NCBI GenBank assembly: GCA_028281865.1
Contig: JANQJB010000018.1
Span: forward strand, 1 to 59,198
Direction: 5' to 3'
DNA: 59,198 bases
From: Marinagarivorans sp.
GTDB taxonomy: Bacteria; Pseudomonadota; Gammaproteobacteria; Pseudomonadales; Cellvibrionaceae
Shown here piece after piece: positions 19,093 through 27,897 of the stretch. The position numbers and the translations under genes are program-made. A model generated the notes under the pieces. That model saw only the letters and a list, made by a program, of their open reading frames with translations. It had not been told where the DNA came from and did not search any database. Numbering within the stretch: position 1 is the stretch's first letter; the number at the start of each line of letters is the position of its first letter.

Positions 19093-20076
19093 TTAGGCAG
19101 GTAAAAGTGACTTAACTGCATCCCTCTCTTCTTGCAGCTCCGTTTCGGTTAGCTGCATTTTCTCGCGAGAAAACGCGTTAATCTCAAGGTTTTGTACTAT
19201 CGACCAGTCACCACCACTGCAGGTACACGGAAATGAATATATCAATCCTTCTTCAATACCATAGCTCCCATCAGAATACACTCCCATACTCACCCAATCA
19301 TTCTCTTGCGAGCCAAGTGCCCAGTCGCGTATGTGGTCGATGGCGGCATTCGCAGCGGACGCCGCACTTGAGGCACCACGCGCTTTGATAATTGCCGCAC
19401 CGCGTTGCTGTACATCAGGAATAAACGTCTCGGTATACCAACTTTCATCGATTTTTGTTATCGCTGATTCACCCTTCACCAATACATTGTGTAAGTCAGG
19501 ATACTGAGTTGAAGAATGGTTGCCCCAGATGATCATCTTGCTTGTATCGTTAACTGTTACATCCAATTTTTGCGCGAGTTGACTCAATGCACGATTGTGA
19601 TCGAGGCGCGTCATCGCGGTAAATTGTCGTGGGTCAATATCAGGCGCATTGCGCTGCGCGATAAGTGCGTTTGTATTTGCCGGGTTGCCAACGACTAAAA
19701 CTTTCACCGAGCGCGACGCCTGGTCATTTATTGCCTTGCCTTGTACTGAAAAAATAGCCGCATTAGCTTCTAACAAATCTTTGCGCTCCATTCCGGGCCC
19801 TCGGGGCCGAGCTCCTACAAGCAACGCGTAATCCGTGTCCTTAAAGGCAACGTTTGGATCGTCGGTCGTGATTATCCCCGCCAGTAACGGAAAAGCACAG
19901 TCATCAAGCTCCATAGCTACCCCTTCCAGCGCACCCAAAGCAGGGGGAATTTCGAGTAACTGCAAAATAACCGGCTGATCCTCGCCAAGCATGGCGCCGG
20001 AAGCAATTCTAAAAAGCAAAGAATAACTGATTTGACCGGCGGCGCCTGTCACGGTAACACGAACGGGTGCTTTCAC
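19093..20076 (-). CDS. mdh: malate dehydrogenase
   Basis: A 327-residue NAD-dependent malate dehydrogenase of the TCA cycle. The Rossmann signature is [21 protein letters not shown], the substrate loop arginines are in [26 protein letters not shown] is present, and the catalytic His lies in [14 protein letters not shown]. This is the longer cytosolic-type (type 2) enzyme, not the 312-residue E. coli type. It is transcribed alone. Confidence 0.95.
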   Translation of the reverse strand: MKAPVRVTVTGAAGQISYSLLFRIASGAMLGEDQPVILQLLEIPPALGALEGVAMELDDCAFPLLAGIITTDDPNVAFKDTDYALLVGARPRGPGMERKDLLEANAAIFSVQGKAINDQASRSVKVLVVGNPANTNALIAQRNAPDIDPRQFTAMTRLDHNRALSQLAQKLDVTVNDTSKMIIWGNHSSTQYPDLHNVLVKGESAITKIDESWYTETFIPDVQQRGAAIIKARGASSAASAANAAIDHIRDWALGSQENDWVSMGVYSDGSYGIEEGLIYSFPCTCSGGDWSIVQNLEINAFSREKMQLTETELQEERDAVKSLLPA

Positions 20077-20211
20077 ATTGATTCTCCGTTGTTAAAAAGA
20101 TTGAGGTAGTAAGCTGATACGCACATGGATGTGCCCTGACTCAATAGTTAGCGCCGGCCATCAGAGAGGGAAGATTACCGGCACTTGGTGCGCGCATTAT
20201 AGAGCTTTACG

Positions 20212-20835
20212 CTAAAAAGTCACTTCGGAATACCGTCGCTCCAGAGCCGTATATATTTGCGTTTGAAAATCTGCATCATTTGGGTCTATTTGCTCAAGTA
20301 CTTCTACCAAATGCTCATTGTCTTCACGGCCTTGCCATTGCTTTCGGTAGGTGCCGGCCTTGTAACCGTGGTCCTGGCGAAAAAAGTTCAAAACGTTTTT
20401 CCCGATGTACTGACGATAAAGGACGTCAAAACTCAAATCAGCCGCAAGCATTACTCTTTTATAGCCGACTAAATCAAATTTGCGCTGACTGAGCGTTGCG
20501 AGTGCAAATTGCTCGACTTCTAGACGAAACTCCACCAAATCCGGCTCTGCAACCATCTGCTCAGCAATCTCAGCAACTAAAGAGTCAAGATCTTCGTTGC
20601 CGGCTAACAAATCGCTCAGGCCAAAATGCCAAATATCGATAAGTTCAAGAATAACTTGCGGCCTGTCGCACTCCTGCTTTTTCCACCATTTCCAACCGTA
20701 ATGATCGAGTAACTCTGCGCATTCTACCCAAATTGCGCGATACCATTCGTAGCCTTGCTGCCTCCAATTTTGATGTACTTTAGTGTTCATTTTATCTTGC
20801 AGTTCAAGCATGGCATGTATTTGCGATGTGAGCAT
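20212..20835 (-). CDS. dimeric all-alpha dUTP diphosphatase (dUTPase_2)
   Basis: A 207-residue protein of the dimeric dUTPase/MazG-like superfamily. It would hydrolyse dUTP to dUMP and PPi, keeping uracil out of DNA and supplying the dTMP route. The metal-binding pattern is seen as W(V)ECAELLDHYGWKWWKK and later ELIDIWHFGLSD, which correspond to the ExxE and ExxD metal ligands. An N-terminal LELQDKMNTKVHQNW fits the family. It is mostly helical throughout. It is unrelated in sequence to trimeric Dut. Confidence 0.82.
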   Translation of the reverse strand: MLTSQIHAMLELQDKMNTKVHQNWRQQGYEWYRAIWVECAELLDHYGWKWWKKQECDRPQVILELIDIWHFGLSDLLAGNEDLDSLVAEIAEQMVAEPDLVEFRLEVEQFALATLSQRKFDLVGYKRVMLAADLSFDVLYRQYIGKNVLNFFRQDHGYKAGTYRKQWQGREDNEHLVEVLEQIDPNDADFQTQIYTALERRYSEVTF

Positions 20836-21029
20836 ACTTTTGCGTTCTCGCTGTCTGGTAGCTTTATATTTGATTTGTCCAACTCGAATGTTACATCTCT
20901 AGCCAGCGAATTGGTATTGAGCTAGGTCTGAAATAAAAGCAAAACGCATATTGTAATAAAACCGCAAACAAATATTCACAAATTTGTCATTAAAGACTTC
21001 TACTGTTAGTAAAACGCGGAGAGAATTTG

Positions 21030-21545
21030 ATGAGAATACTTCAGAGCATTCATCAGTTTGACCTAAACGCATTTAGCTGGTGTTTAAGGCGCAGACATCG
21101 CAAGAAAGTTATATGGCTTAGTCGCATTGTCTCATACACCGCCAACGGACCACTTTACGCCCTTGCTGGAGCGTTATTTGCTTTTCTTAACGAGTGGACG
21201 CTCGTTCAGTTACTCGCGATGGGCTTTGCCATCGAACGACTAATTTACTTTGTTTGTAAAACGTCTTTTAAACGCAACCGCCCGCAAGATGCCATTCCTG
21301 GCTTCAACAGCGTCATAACACCATCCGATCAATTCAGCTTTCCATCCGGCCACACCTCTGCCGCATTTTTGGTAACTGCGATTATCGTATCTGTTTTTCC
21401 TGCAGCTGCATTTGTATTATATCCCTGGGCTATCAGCGTTGGCATAGCACGCGTTATGCTTGGAGTCCACTTCCCTACAGACACAATGGCCGGCGCTCTC
21501 ATGGGCCATACTATTGCAACTTTGCTAATTCTTTCTGTGGCCTAG
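21030..21545 (+). CDS. PAP2-family membrane phosphatase
   Basis: A 171-residue integral membrane phosphatase. The three acid-phosphatase motifs are present: KTSFKRNRP (K-x6-RP), PSGHTSAAF and GIARVMLGVHFPTDTMAG. Such enzymes dephosphorylate lipid phosphates including undecaprenyl pyrophosphate or phosphatidylglycerophosphate; the substrate cannot be told here. ATG at 21030 is preferred over the TTG one codon earlier, with GGAGAG upstream. It precedes a glycosyltransferase gene, and together they suggest a small envelope-lipid or glycan module. Confidence 0.87.
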   Translation: MRILQSIHQFDLNAFSWCLRRRHRKKVIWLSRIVSYTANGPLYALAGALFAFLNEWTLVQLLAMGFAIERLIYFVCKTSFKRNRPQDAIPGFNSVITPSDQFSFPSGHTSAAFLVTAIIVSVFPAAAFVLYPWAISVGIARVMLGVHFPTDTMAGALMGHTIATLLILSVA

Positions 21546-21666
21546 AAAGGCGTTCAATCCTTGCTCTTCTGTTTATTTCTATTGTTTGCGCAGCGTGAAA
21601 TATATTGCACACTTGCGCAACAAATAAAGCTACCGTTCACTAATCAACATCCGAAAGAACCATAAC

Positions 21667-22752
21667 ATGAAAATACTTTACGGCGTTCAAGCCACTGGCA
21701 ACGGTCATATCACACGGGCACGCGCAATGAGCAAGCATTTAACGAATGCTGGACTCGACGTAGACTACATTTTTTCCGGAAGACCTCGCGATGAATTCTT
21801 CGATATGGATGAATTTGGTGAATGGGATTGCAAACAAGGCTTAACGTTTGCCTACGAAGCCGGCAATGTCAAGATTTTGAAAACGTTACGACAAAACAAC
21901 TTAGGGCAATTGTGGCGAGATATAAATACCCTCGATTTAAAACCCTATGATTTGATTATTACCGACTTTGAGCCCATCACGGCATGGGCGGCACATAAAC
22001 AGAAAAAAACTTGTTTAGGCCTGGGTCATCAATACGCTTTTGGTCATACTATTCCGCGTCGCGGCGCAAGCTTTATGTCTACCACCATTATGAAGTACTT
22101 TGCGCCCGCAAGCATGAGCTTGGGACTTCACTGGCACCACTTTGGGCAAGCTATTTTGCCTCCAATTGCAGAAACTCACGATAGCGATTTACCGGTCGAC
22201 CAAAAAAAATATGTTGTCTATCTCGGGTTTGAAGAAAAGGAAGATGTGCTCCAACTTCTCGAACCATTTGAAGATTACTTATTTGTTTATTACGGCCCGT
22301 TTCCACATTATGAGAGCTATAACAATATCCAAATGAAACCTCTTTCTCGGGACGGGTTTAAAGCCGATTTAGCCAGCGCTGCCGGTGTTATTTGTAACGC
22401 TGGCTTCGAACTCTCGAGCGAAGCTATTCAGCTCGGTAAGAAGCTTTTGGTAAAGCCACTTCACGGACAAGTTGAGCAGCTCTCGAACGCAAAAGCTCTG
22501 GAAGAATTGGACTTGGCCATGACAATGGATAAGCTCAATAAAAATGTTCTAGCAGATTGGCTGCAAAACTTTGAAGGCAAGCAAGTTATCTATCCTGATG
22601 TCGCGAAAGCCATTGCACGCTGGATAGCCGCCGGAGAATGGGAGAATTCGAGCGCCTTAGTTCAGGACTTATGGAGTGCGGTTGAAGCCGAAGGGGTTCC
22701 CTCATTCGCAGATTGCAAAAAGCTTGATATGCCAAAGCAAAAAGCAGCCTAG
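21667..22752 (+). CDS. MJ1255/VC2487-type glycosyltransferase
   Basis: A 361-residue GT-B-like protein. The N-terminal ILYGVQATGNGHITRARAMSKHL is the family signature, with SGRPRDEFFDMDEFGEWDCKQGL following. The C-terminal nucleotide-sugar part contains GVICNAGFELSSEAIQLGKKLLVKPLHGQVEQLSNA, as in MurG/UGT-like folds. The acceptor is unknown. The stop codon TAG (22750-22752) is itself the first three bases of an inverted-repeat element that fills the gap to tatD. The gene is separated from the PAP2 gene by 121 bp. Confidence 0.8.
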   Translation: MKILYGVQATGNGHITRARAMSKHLTNAGLDVDYIFSGRPRDEFFDMDEFGEWDCKQGLTFAYEAGNVKILKTLRQNNLGQLWRDINTLDLKPYDLIITDFEPITAWAAHKQKKTCLGLGHQYAFGHTIPRRGASFMSTTIMKYFAPASMSLGLHWHHFGQAILPPIAETHDSDLPVDQKKYVVYLGFEEKEDVLQLLEPFEDYLFVYYGPFPHYESYNNIQMKPLSRDGFKADLASAAGVICNAGFELSSEAIQLGKKLLVKPLHGQVEQLSNAKALEELDLAMTMDKLNKNVLADWLQNFEGKQVIYPDVAKAIARWIAAGEWENSSALVQDLWSAVEAEGVPSFADCKKLDMPKQKAA

Positions 22753-23018
22753 GGCCTGTTATCACTCATTTGATGGGCACTGTTGTGTCTAAAAAAGCGC
22801 CAATCTAGGCGCGAGGAGTGTAGTTTGGTGATTCCAAATAAACAACGAGCAACAACGAGTGGCGCTTTTATAGACACAACCCGCAGGGCTGGTTTATTTT
22901 CAGCGCCAGCAGCGTTGAAATTCGCTCATTTAGAGCGACTAAACATCGCTCATTTCGCCTTGCCGGCACTGAAAATAATTGCCAGCAGTGCCCATCAAAT
23001 GAGTGTTAACAGGCCCTA
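22750..23018. mobile_element. 269-bp MITE-like element with 33-bp terminal inverted repeats
   Basis: The ends 22750-22782 and 22986-23018 are inverted repeats with one mismatch in 33 bp, both beginning TAGGGCCTGTTA outward. Inside there is a second inverted pair: TTGTGTCTA..AGCGCC at about 22783-22801 against GGCGCT..TAGACACAA at about 22860-22880. A third pairs TTATTTTCAG (about 22892) with CTGAAAATAA (about 22970). No transposase is encoded, and short frames inside are not credible. It occupies almost exactly the gap between two convergent genes and could fold into a long multi-branched hairpin, acting also as a terminator. Confidence 0.75.
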
Positions 23019-23024
23019 CTGCTT

Positions 23025-23801
23025 TTAACACGCTTTCTTGAACAGATTAAAAAAATTGGATGCCGTTTGCTCAAGTAGCTGCTCGTATGATACACCGCGT
23101 AAATCAGCGACAAATTTCGCAACTTCATGCACATACTTCGGTTGATTGGGCTTACCGCGAAAAGGCACTGGGGCGAGATAAGGTGAGTCGGTTTCTATAA
23201 GCAAGCGATCGGATGGAACCTTAGCCGCCACTTCACGCAGCTGTGCAGCATTTTTGAAGGTGACGATACCGGAAATCGATATGAAGAAATTCATATCGAT
23301 CGCTGCTTGCGCCATTTCCCAAGACTCGGTAAAGCAGTGCAAAACACCAGCAGTTTCGAGGTTTGCGTAGCGACGAATCAAATCTAGCGTATCTTGCTGA
23401 GCTTCTCGCGTATGCACGATGACCGGTAATTGGCATTCACTCGCAGCCAACAAATGCACGGTGAAGCTCTCTAACTGTAGCTCTTTATTTTCTTTTCCAT
23501 AGTGGTAATCGAGTCCAGTTTCACCTATTGCCACAACATTTGCTTCTTTCGCCCAATCAATCAAAGTACGTTTATCTACAGAGGAGTTCGCTACATCAGA
23601 GGGGTGAACCCCCACGGATGCAAAAACACCTTCGTGCTCACGAGCAATGCTTACAACTTGGTCCTTGTTTTCTTTGCTTATGCAAACGCAAAGAAAACGT
23701 TTTACCCCTACAGAACGCGCATCATCAAGTAAAGCACTGAGGGAATCGCCATGTTTGGACAAATCGAGTCGATCCAAATGACAATGAGAGTCTATTAACA
23801 T
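23025..23801 (-). CDS. tatD: TatD-family metal-dependent DNase/hydrolase
   Basis: A 258-residue TIM-barrel metallohydrolase. Metal ligands are visible as DSHCHLDRLD (HxH at the N terminus), the glutamate in IGETGLDYHYG, VIVHTREA, LHCFTES and the aspartate in ETDSPYLAP. Homologues have 3'-5' exonuclease or deacylase activities. It is the last gene of the long yceD-to-tatD run, 36 bp after pilZ, a position shared with pseudomonads. It corresponds to the YcfH branch rather than to TatD of the tat operon. Confidence 0.9.
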   Translation of the reverse strand: MLIDSHCHLDRLDLSKHGDSLSALLDDARSVGVKRFLCVCISKENKDQVVSIAREHEGVFASVGVHPSDVANSSVDKRTLIDWAKEANVVAIGETGLDYHYGKENKELQLESFTVHLLAASECQLPVIVHTREAQQDTLDLIRRYANLETAGVLHCFTESWEMAQAAIDMNFFISISGIVTFKNAAQLREVAAKVPSDRLLIETDSPYLAPVPFRGKPNQPKYVHEVAKFVADLRGVSYEQLLEQTASNFFNLFKKAC

Positions 23802-23837
23802 GTAGGTTTAAATAACGGGGCAGAATTATTGATAAGA

Positions 23838-24188
23838 TTACATCGTATGAGTTGGGCGATCGGACTCCAGAGTTCCCGCTAAATACGTTTCAATTTTCTT
23901 TGAAGCGGAATCGTCATCACCACTAAACTGAACGCCAATACCGGCAGCGCGATTACCCTGCGCTCCCTTGGGTGTTATCCAGACAACTTTGCCTGCAACA
24001 GGTATCTTTTCGGGCTCGTCCATCAAGTTAAGTAGCATGAATACTTCATCACCAAGGTCATATTGCTTATTTGTAGGAATAAACAAGCCACCATTTTGAA
24101 TAAAAGGCATGTAGGCAGCATAAAGAACCGCTTTATCGCGAATGGTTAGAGAAAGAATACCATTACGAGCGCCACCAAGACCCTGCAT
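23838..24188 (-). CDS. pilZ: PilZ-domain type IV pilus biogenesis protein
   Basis: A 116-residue PilZ-family protein. GILSLTIRDKAVLYAAYMPFIQNGGLFIPT and the central VAGKVVWITPKGAQGNRAAGIGVQF match the pilus-type PilZ. The N-terminal RxxxR motif needed for c-di-GMP binding is absent, as in Pseudomonas PilZ. That protein acts through PilB/FimX in pilus assembly. Location between holB and tatD is the same as in Pseudomonas, which supports the name. No other pilus gene is in the window. Confidence 0.9.
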   Translation of the reverse strand: MQGLGGARNGILSLTIRDKAVLYAAYMPFIQNGGLFIPTNKQYDLGDEVFMLLNLMDEPEKIPVAGKVVWITPKGAQGNRAAGIGVQFSGDDDSASKKIETYLAGTLESDRPTHTM

Positions 24189-24319
24189 GAATTTACCTCG
24201 CTAATTGCATTTATTGTTTAGTCATTCTTGTTATATCGTAACGAAAAAGACTAAGTTATTTCGCATACTAAGATGAATTTGTGACGTAAAAGTGAAAGTT
24301 TTATTACACAATATTCAGC

Positions 24320-25285
24320 TCACGCGGCTTCTAGCACTAAGTTTAGATCAAGTAGAAGCTCTTCTAACAAGAGCTGCGAATTCGGGTTACTGCCAGAATT
24401 AAGCATTCGGCGTTTCCGCAGTAATTGATCGTAAAGGTCAAAAATCAACCTGGAGTCAACGCGAGCAAGATGTTTGTCAAATTCATTAAAACTCGCTCCG
24501 CCGCTCTGAACCCGAACAGCATTTTGCACCCAGCTAACGAGTTGTTCAACCAAAAATTTCACATCCAACGCAGACAGATCTTTCGCACACTTTGTCAACG
24601 CAGAGCTATCGGCTACGAGCGCCTGTAATGAGTCTAAAATAAGTTGTCTCTGCTCGAACATTTGCCCTCGGTTCCACTGTGCGGCTATCAACGGTGCTCC
24701 CCCTGCCTCGGTTAGCATAAGCTCAGCGTCTCTGATTCCATTTTGCTCCAACCAATCTAGCGCTTGTCGACGACTGGGTTTGGCGATAGATAGGCTAACG
24801 CATCGGCTTCTAATAGTCGCGAGCAAACGCGAAGGCTCGTATGACACCAATAGAAAAAAAGTGTTATCGCTTGGCTCTTCGAGGCCTTTGAGCAGCGCAT
24901 TGGCCGAGTTCTCGTTCATCTCTTCTGGAGCCATAATTAACACTACTTTAGCACCACCAAGCTGGCTTGTTTGGGATATCGAATGAAGCACGCCCCTTAC
25001 CGCATCAATTTTGATAGTCGTTGAACCCTCCTCAGTTTTTAGTATATGTAGATCTGGATGCCCGTCTTTTTGCAGCAATATGCACGATTTACATTCGCCG
25101 CAAGGACGAGCATCTGGCTGCGCAAGACATAGGAGAAAGCGCGAAATCGCTAGCGCCAGTTCTTCGGTACCTGACGCACGAGCACCGATATACAGGTTCG
25201 CGTGGGAGTACCTCTGCTTAACAATTTGCGCGATCTGCCATTCATATTGTTCGCGCATCCACGGCAGCAATGCTTGATGACTCAA
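24320..25285 (-). CDS. holB: DNA polymerase III subunit delta'
   Basis: A 321-residue clamp-loader subunit. HANLYIGARASGTEELALAISRFLLC takes the place of a Walker A loop, which is degenerate as expected for delta'. Four cysteines in ARPCGECKSCILL (with an upstream Cys in LLCLAQ) form the zinc module. MNENSANALLKGLEEPSDNTFFLL and TIRSRC(V)S are family signatures including the arginine finger. It starts 1 bp after the tmk stop, so it is translationally coupled. Confidence 0.92.
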   Translation of the reverse strand: MSHQALLPWMREQYEWQIAQIVKQRYSHANLYIGARASGTEELALAISRFLLCLAQPDARPCGECKSCILLQKDGHPDLHILKTEEGSTTIKIDAVRGVLHSISQTSQLGGAKVVLIMAPEEMNENSANALLKGLEEPSDNTFFLLVSYEPSRLLATIRSRCVSLSIAKPSRRQALDWLEQNGIRDAELMLTEAGGAPLIAAQWNRGQMFEQRQLILDSLQALVADSSALTKCAKDLSALDVKFLVEQLVSWVQNAVRVQSGGASFNEFDKHLARVDSRLIFDLYDQLLRKRRMLNSGSNPNSQLLLEELLLDLNLVLEAA

Positions 25286-25286
25286 A

Positions 25287-25937
25287 TCACTTCTCCAGGG
25301 GAAACCACTTTTCGAGCGCTTGCTTTATGTCGATCTGCACCTCTTGCAAAGCCTGACCCGCTTCAATGACAGCGTAACGTGATGGATTTTGCGCAACTCT
25401 TTCCTTGTAACCCTCGCGGACTTTCTCAAAAAAAGAGACTTGCTCTTTTTCAAAACGATCGAACTCACCTCTCAAGCTCGCTCGCTCTAGCCCGAGTTCG
25501 ATATCAATATCCAAATAAAGCGTAAGATCGGGGTGCAGGCCTTTCTGAACCTCGTTTTCAAGCAGCGTAATCAAATTCTTATCAAGACCTCGGCCAGCAC
25601 CTTGGTAAGCAAAAGTGGCATCTGTAAAACGATCACAAAGTACCCATATACCGCGCTCAAGCGCGGGTCGTATCAGTGTATTGATATGCTGAGCACGCGC
25701 GGCAAATACAAGAAGTAACTCCGCTGTTGAATCGACGAGCTCTTCACGATTTCTCAATAAGCAGTCACGTACCTCCTCTGCGAGAGGTGTACCGCCAGGC
25801 TCGCGCGTGGCGATAAACTCAATTTCTCGCGACTGTAACCACGTTTTTATAAATTCTATATTGGTAGTTTTCCCTACACCTTCGGTGCCCTCAACCGTTA
25901 TAAATTTTGCTTTCATTGAGCCGCTTTTGATTTTCAT
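25287..25937 (-). CDS. tmk: thymidylate kinase
   Basis: A 216-residue dTMP kinase. P-loop FITVEGTEGVGKTT, the ATREPGGTPLAEEVR substrate loop, LCDRFTDATFAYQGAGRG (the DRF/Y motif plus the LID-side region) and ERASLRGEFDRFE are in the usual order. It makes dTDP for DNA synthesis. The first ATG adds seven residues (KIKSGS) before a second ATG that aligns better with other Tmk N termini; either may be used. It lies 12 bp after mltG. Confidence 0.93.
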   Translation of the reverse strand: MKIKSGSMKAKFITVEGTEGVGKTTNIEFIKTWLQSREIEFIATREPGGTPLAEEVRDCLLRNREELVDSTAELLLVFAARAQHINTLIRPALERGIWVLCDRFTDATFAYQGAGRGLDKNLITLLENEVQKGLHPDLTLYLDIDIELGLERASLRGEFDRFEKEQVSFFEKVREGYKERVAQNPSRYAVIEAGQALQEVQIDIKQALEKWFPLEK

Positions 25938-25949
25938 TAAACCTGTTAA

Positions 25950-26981
25950 CTAGGGAGACGAACGGTAGTCGGAGCGCCTTCGAAGCTGAAAGTTTTTCAC
26001 AGCTCTATTGTGCTCGGCAAGTGTTTCGGAGAACTGGTGACTACCATCGCCACGCGCCACGAAGTAAAGAGCTTTACCGGGGGCCGGGTGCAGTGCAGCA
26101 TAAATTGCATCGCGGCCGGGCATAGCAATTGGTGTCGGCGGTAAACCGAAATTCCGATAAGTATTGTACGGCGAATCGATGGACAAATCTTTTTTGCGAA
26201 TATTTCCGTCATATTCAACCCCCAGCGCATATATTACAGTCGGATCTGTTTGCAAACGCATGCGTTTGAAAAGCCTTCGAACAAAAACGCCGGCGATGTC
26301 GCGTCTCTCCGACGCAAGCCCGGTTTCTTTTTCTACAATCGACGCCATAATCAACGCCTCGTAACTGGAAGCGTAAGGCAGATTTACGTCTCGCTCTGGC
26401 CATAACGATGCCAGCGTCTGGCGCATTTTTTGATAGGAGCGCTGCAAAATATCCGCATCGCTATCTCCGCGAATAAACTGATAAGTATCGGGAAAAAATA
26501 AACCCTCTGGATGCTGCTCAACAACGCCCAATATTTCTTTTTGCTCCAGCCAAGTTTTGTTTACCAATGTCTGCGTCAATACTTTATTAGTCGCCAATAA
26601 CTCAAGCATTTGTCGATAGTTAATACCTTCGTAAAAAGTAATTTTATATTGGACAACCTGATTCGATTGCAACGTCTCAAGAATGCTTATTGGAGATTCG
26701 CGGGTATTGAAACGGAATTCACCGGCCTTAATACCGCCTTTATCAATGTACTGAGCGTAATACCGCCACAGTCCTGGCCAGCGAAGAATATTCTGGTCCG
26801 CCAGTCGCAGTGAAACCGTTTTGAGGGACTCACCCTTACCAACAACGAAAACCCGTTTTTCCGAGTTCAGCACTATCTGCTGCTTTAACCATCTGTCAGC
26901 ATAAGTGTAAAAGCCCCCCAAGCAGACCACTCCCGCTACTAGCACAAGAAGTGTAAATTTAACTCTCTTAGTGACGGCCAT
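25950..26981 (-). CDS. mltG: endolytic murein transglycosylase
   Basis: A 343-residue membrane-anchored YceG-like lytic transglycosylase. A single transmembrane helix covers about 9-27, followed by a LysM-like subdomain and the catalytic domain. The catalytic glutamate lies in SIVEKETGLASERRDIAGVF (about 214-233); QTDPTVIYALG and NTYRNFGLPPTPI are further signatures. MltG cuts nascent glycan strands and sets their length. It overlaps the pabC stop by one base. Confidence 0.93.
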   Translation of the reverse strand: MAVTKRVKFTLLVLVAGVVCLGGFYTYADRWLKQQIVLNSEKRVFVVGKGESLKTVSLRLADQNILRWPGLWRYYAQYIDKGGIKAGEFRFNTRESPISILETLQSNQVVQYKITFYEGINYRQMLELLATNKVLTQTLVNKTWLEQKEILGVVEQHPEGLFFPDTYQFIRGDSDADILQRSYQKMRQTLASLWPERDVNLPYASSYEALIMASIVEKETGLASERRDIAGVFVRRLFKRMRLQTDPTVIYALGVEYDGNIRKKDLSIDSPYNTYRNFGLPPTPIAMPGRDAIYAALHPAPGKALYFVARGDGSHQFSETLAEHNRAVKNFQLRRRSDYRSSP

Positions 26982-27853
26982 TAATCCGTTCTTCCAATAA
27001 GGTTCGCATTTATTTCGGGAGCTTGAGAAAATAATAAGCGAAAATTTTTCTGCAGCAATTTTGTATAATTACCAGCCGCCCAAAATCTCGGTTCAGCTTC
27101 GTCGTCTGAGTCTCGACAACGTGTGACAGGCCATACACCGCGTACTGCATTGCAAACGAAAACTTCGTCACATCGGTAGAACGTCGACAGGTCAAACTTT
27201 TGTAATCTGACGGGTAAAGCGAGTTGCGGTGCTAGGGTTCCCACAATGATAGAACGCGCTACGCCGATAACTCCAAAATCGCTTAGTGGTGGAGTCATTA
27301 ACTCACCGCCTTTTACAGCAAAAACATTATGTATATTTGTTTCTATAATGTACCTGTCTCGATCAAGTAACAAACAGTACTCGTTCGCCTGCAAGCCGGC
27401 GCTCGTAACTGCTGAATTATATTCGCTCCGGTTTAAATATTTTAGGCCGGGGACACCAACAGTCTTGCATGAGAACCTAGTTGCCACCAATGCAACACCT
27501 TCTTCTGCAAGTCGGTTTTCCGCTTTTTGATTAATTATTTGAAGATAGACTCTAGGAAAACCAGATGCATGTGCTTGTTTATAGATTAATTTAACAATAG
27601 CCGAATCAAACGGCCCCCTGCGTATTAACAGGGCCTCAACCGCTGCCCTTAAGCGTTGAGAATCAATCGTCCACCCCAACTGTATGCACGAAGCATGCAT
27701 TCGCTGTCGATGCCATGGCCATAGAGGAATAGTATTATGTCGAACGCGCATCGTTTCAAATAGCGCGCCCTCCACATCGAGAATTTCAACCTGTCGTGCA
27801 GCAAATTGATATTCGCAATCGAGAAGAAAGTTAAGCGGTTCAGCGCGGGTCAT
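26981..27853 (-). CDS. pabC: aminodeoxychorismate lyase
   Basis: A 290-residue fold-type IV PLP enzyme that converts 4-amino-4-deoxychorismate to p-aminobenzoate and pyruvate for folate synthesis. The PLP lysine is in VPGLKYLNRSEY (about 150). LFETMRV near residue 31 and LLLDRDRYIIETNIHNVFAVKGGELMTPP match the family, as does CDEVFVCNAVRGVWPV. The gene neighbourhood fabF-pabC-mltG-tmk-holB is classic. Confidence 0.9.
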   Translation of the reverse strand: MTRAEPLNFLLDCEYQFAARQVEILDVEGALFETMRVRHNTIPLWPWHRQRMHASCIQLGWTIDSQRLRAAVEALLIRRGPFDSAIVKLIYKQAHASGFPRVYLQIINQKAENRLAEEGVALVATRFSCKTVGVPGLKYLNRSEYNSAVTSAGLQANEYCLLLDRDRYIIETNIHNVFAVKGGELMTPPLSDFGVIGVARSIIVGTLAPQLALPVRLQKFDLSTFYRCDEVFVCNAVRGVWPVTRCRDSDDEAEPRFWAAGNYTKLLQKNFRLLFSQAPEINANLIGRTD

Positions 27854-27897
27854 ATGACAGCACCAAGAAAATTCACCGCGAGCGTAAAACCCGCAAG

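Noticed and set aside
22783-23028. An 81-codon frame inside the 269-bp element
   Set aside because: It covers the internal and right inverted repeats and ends in tatD; no transposase or other motif.
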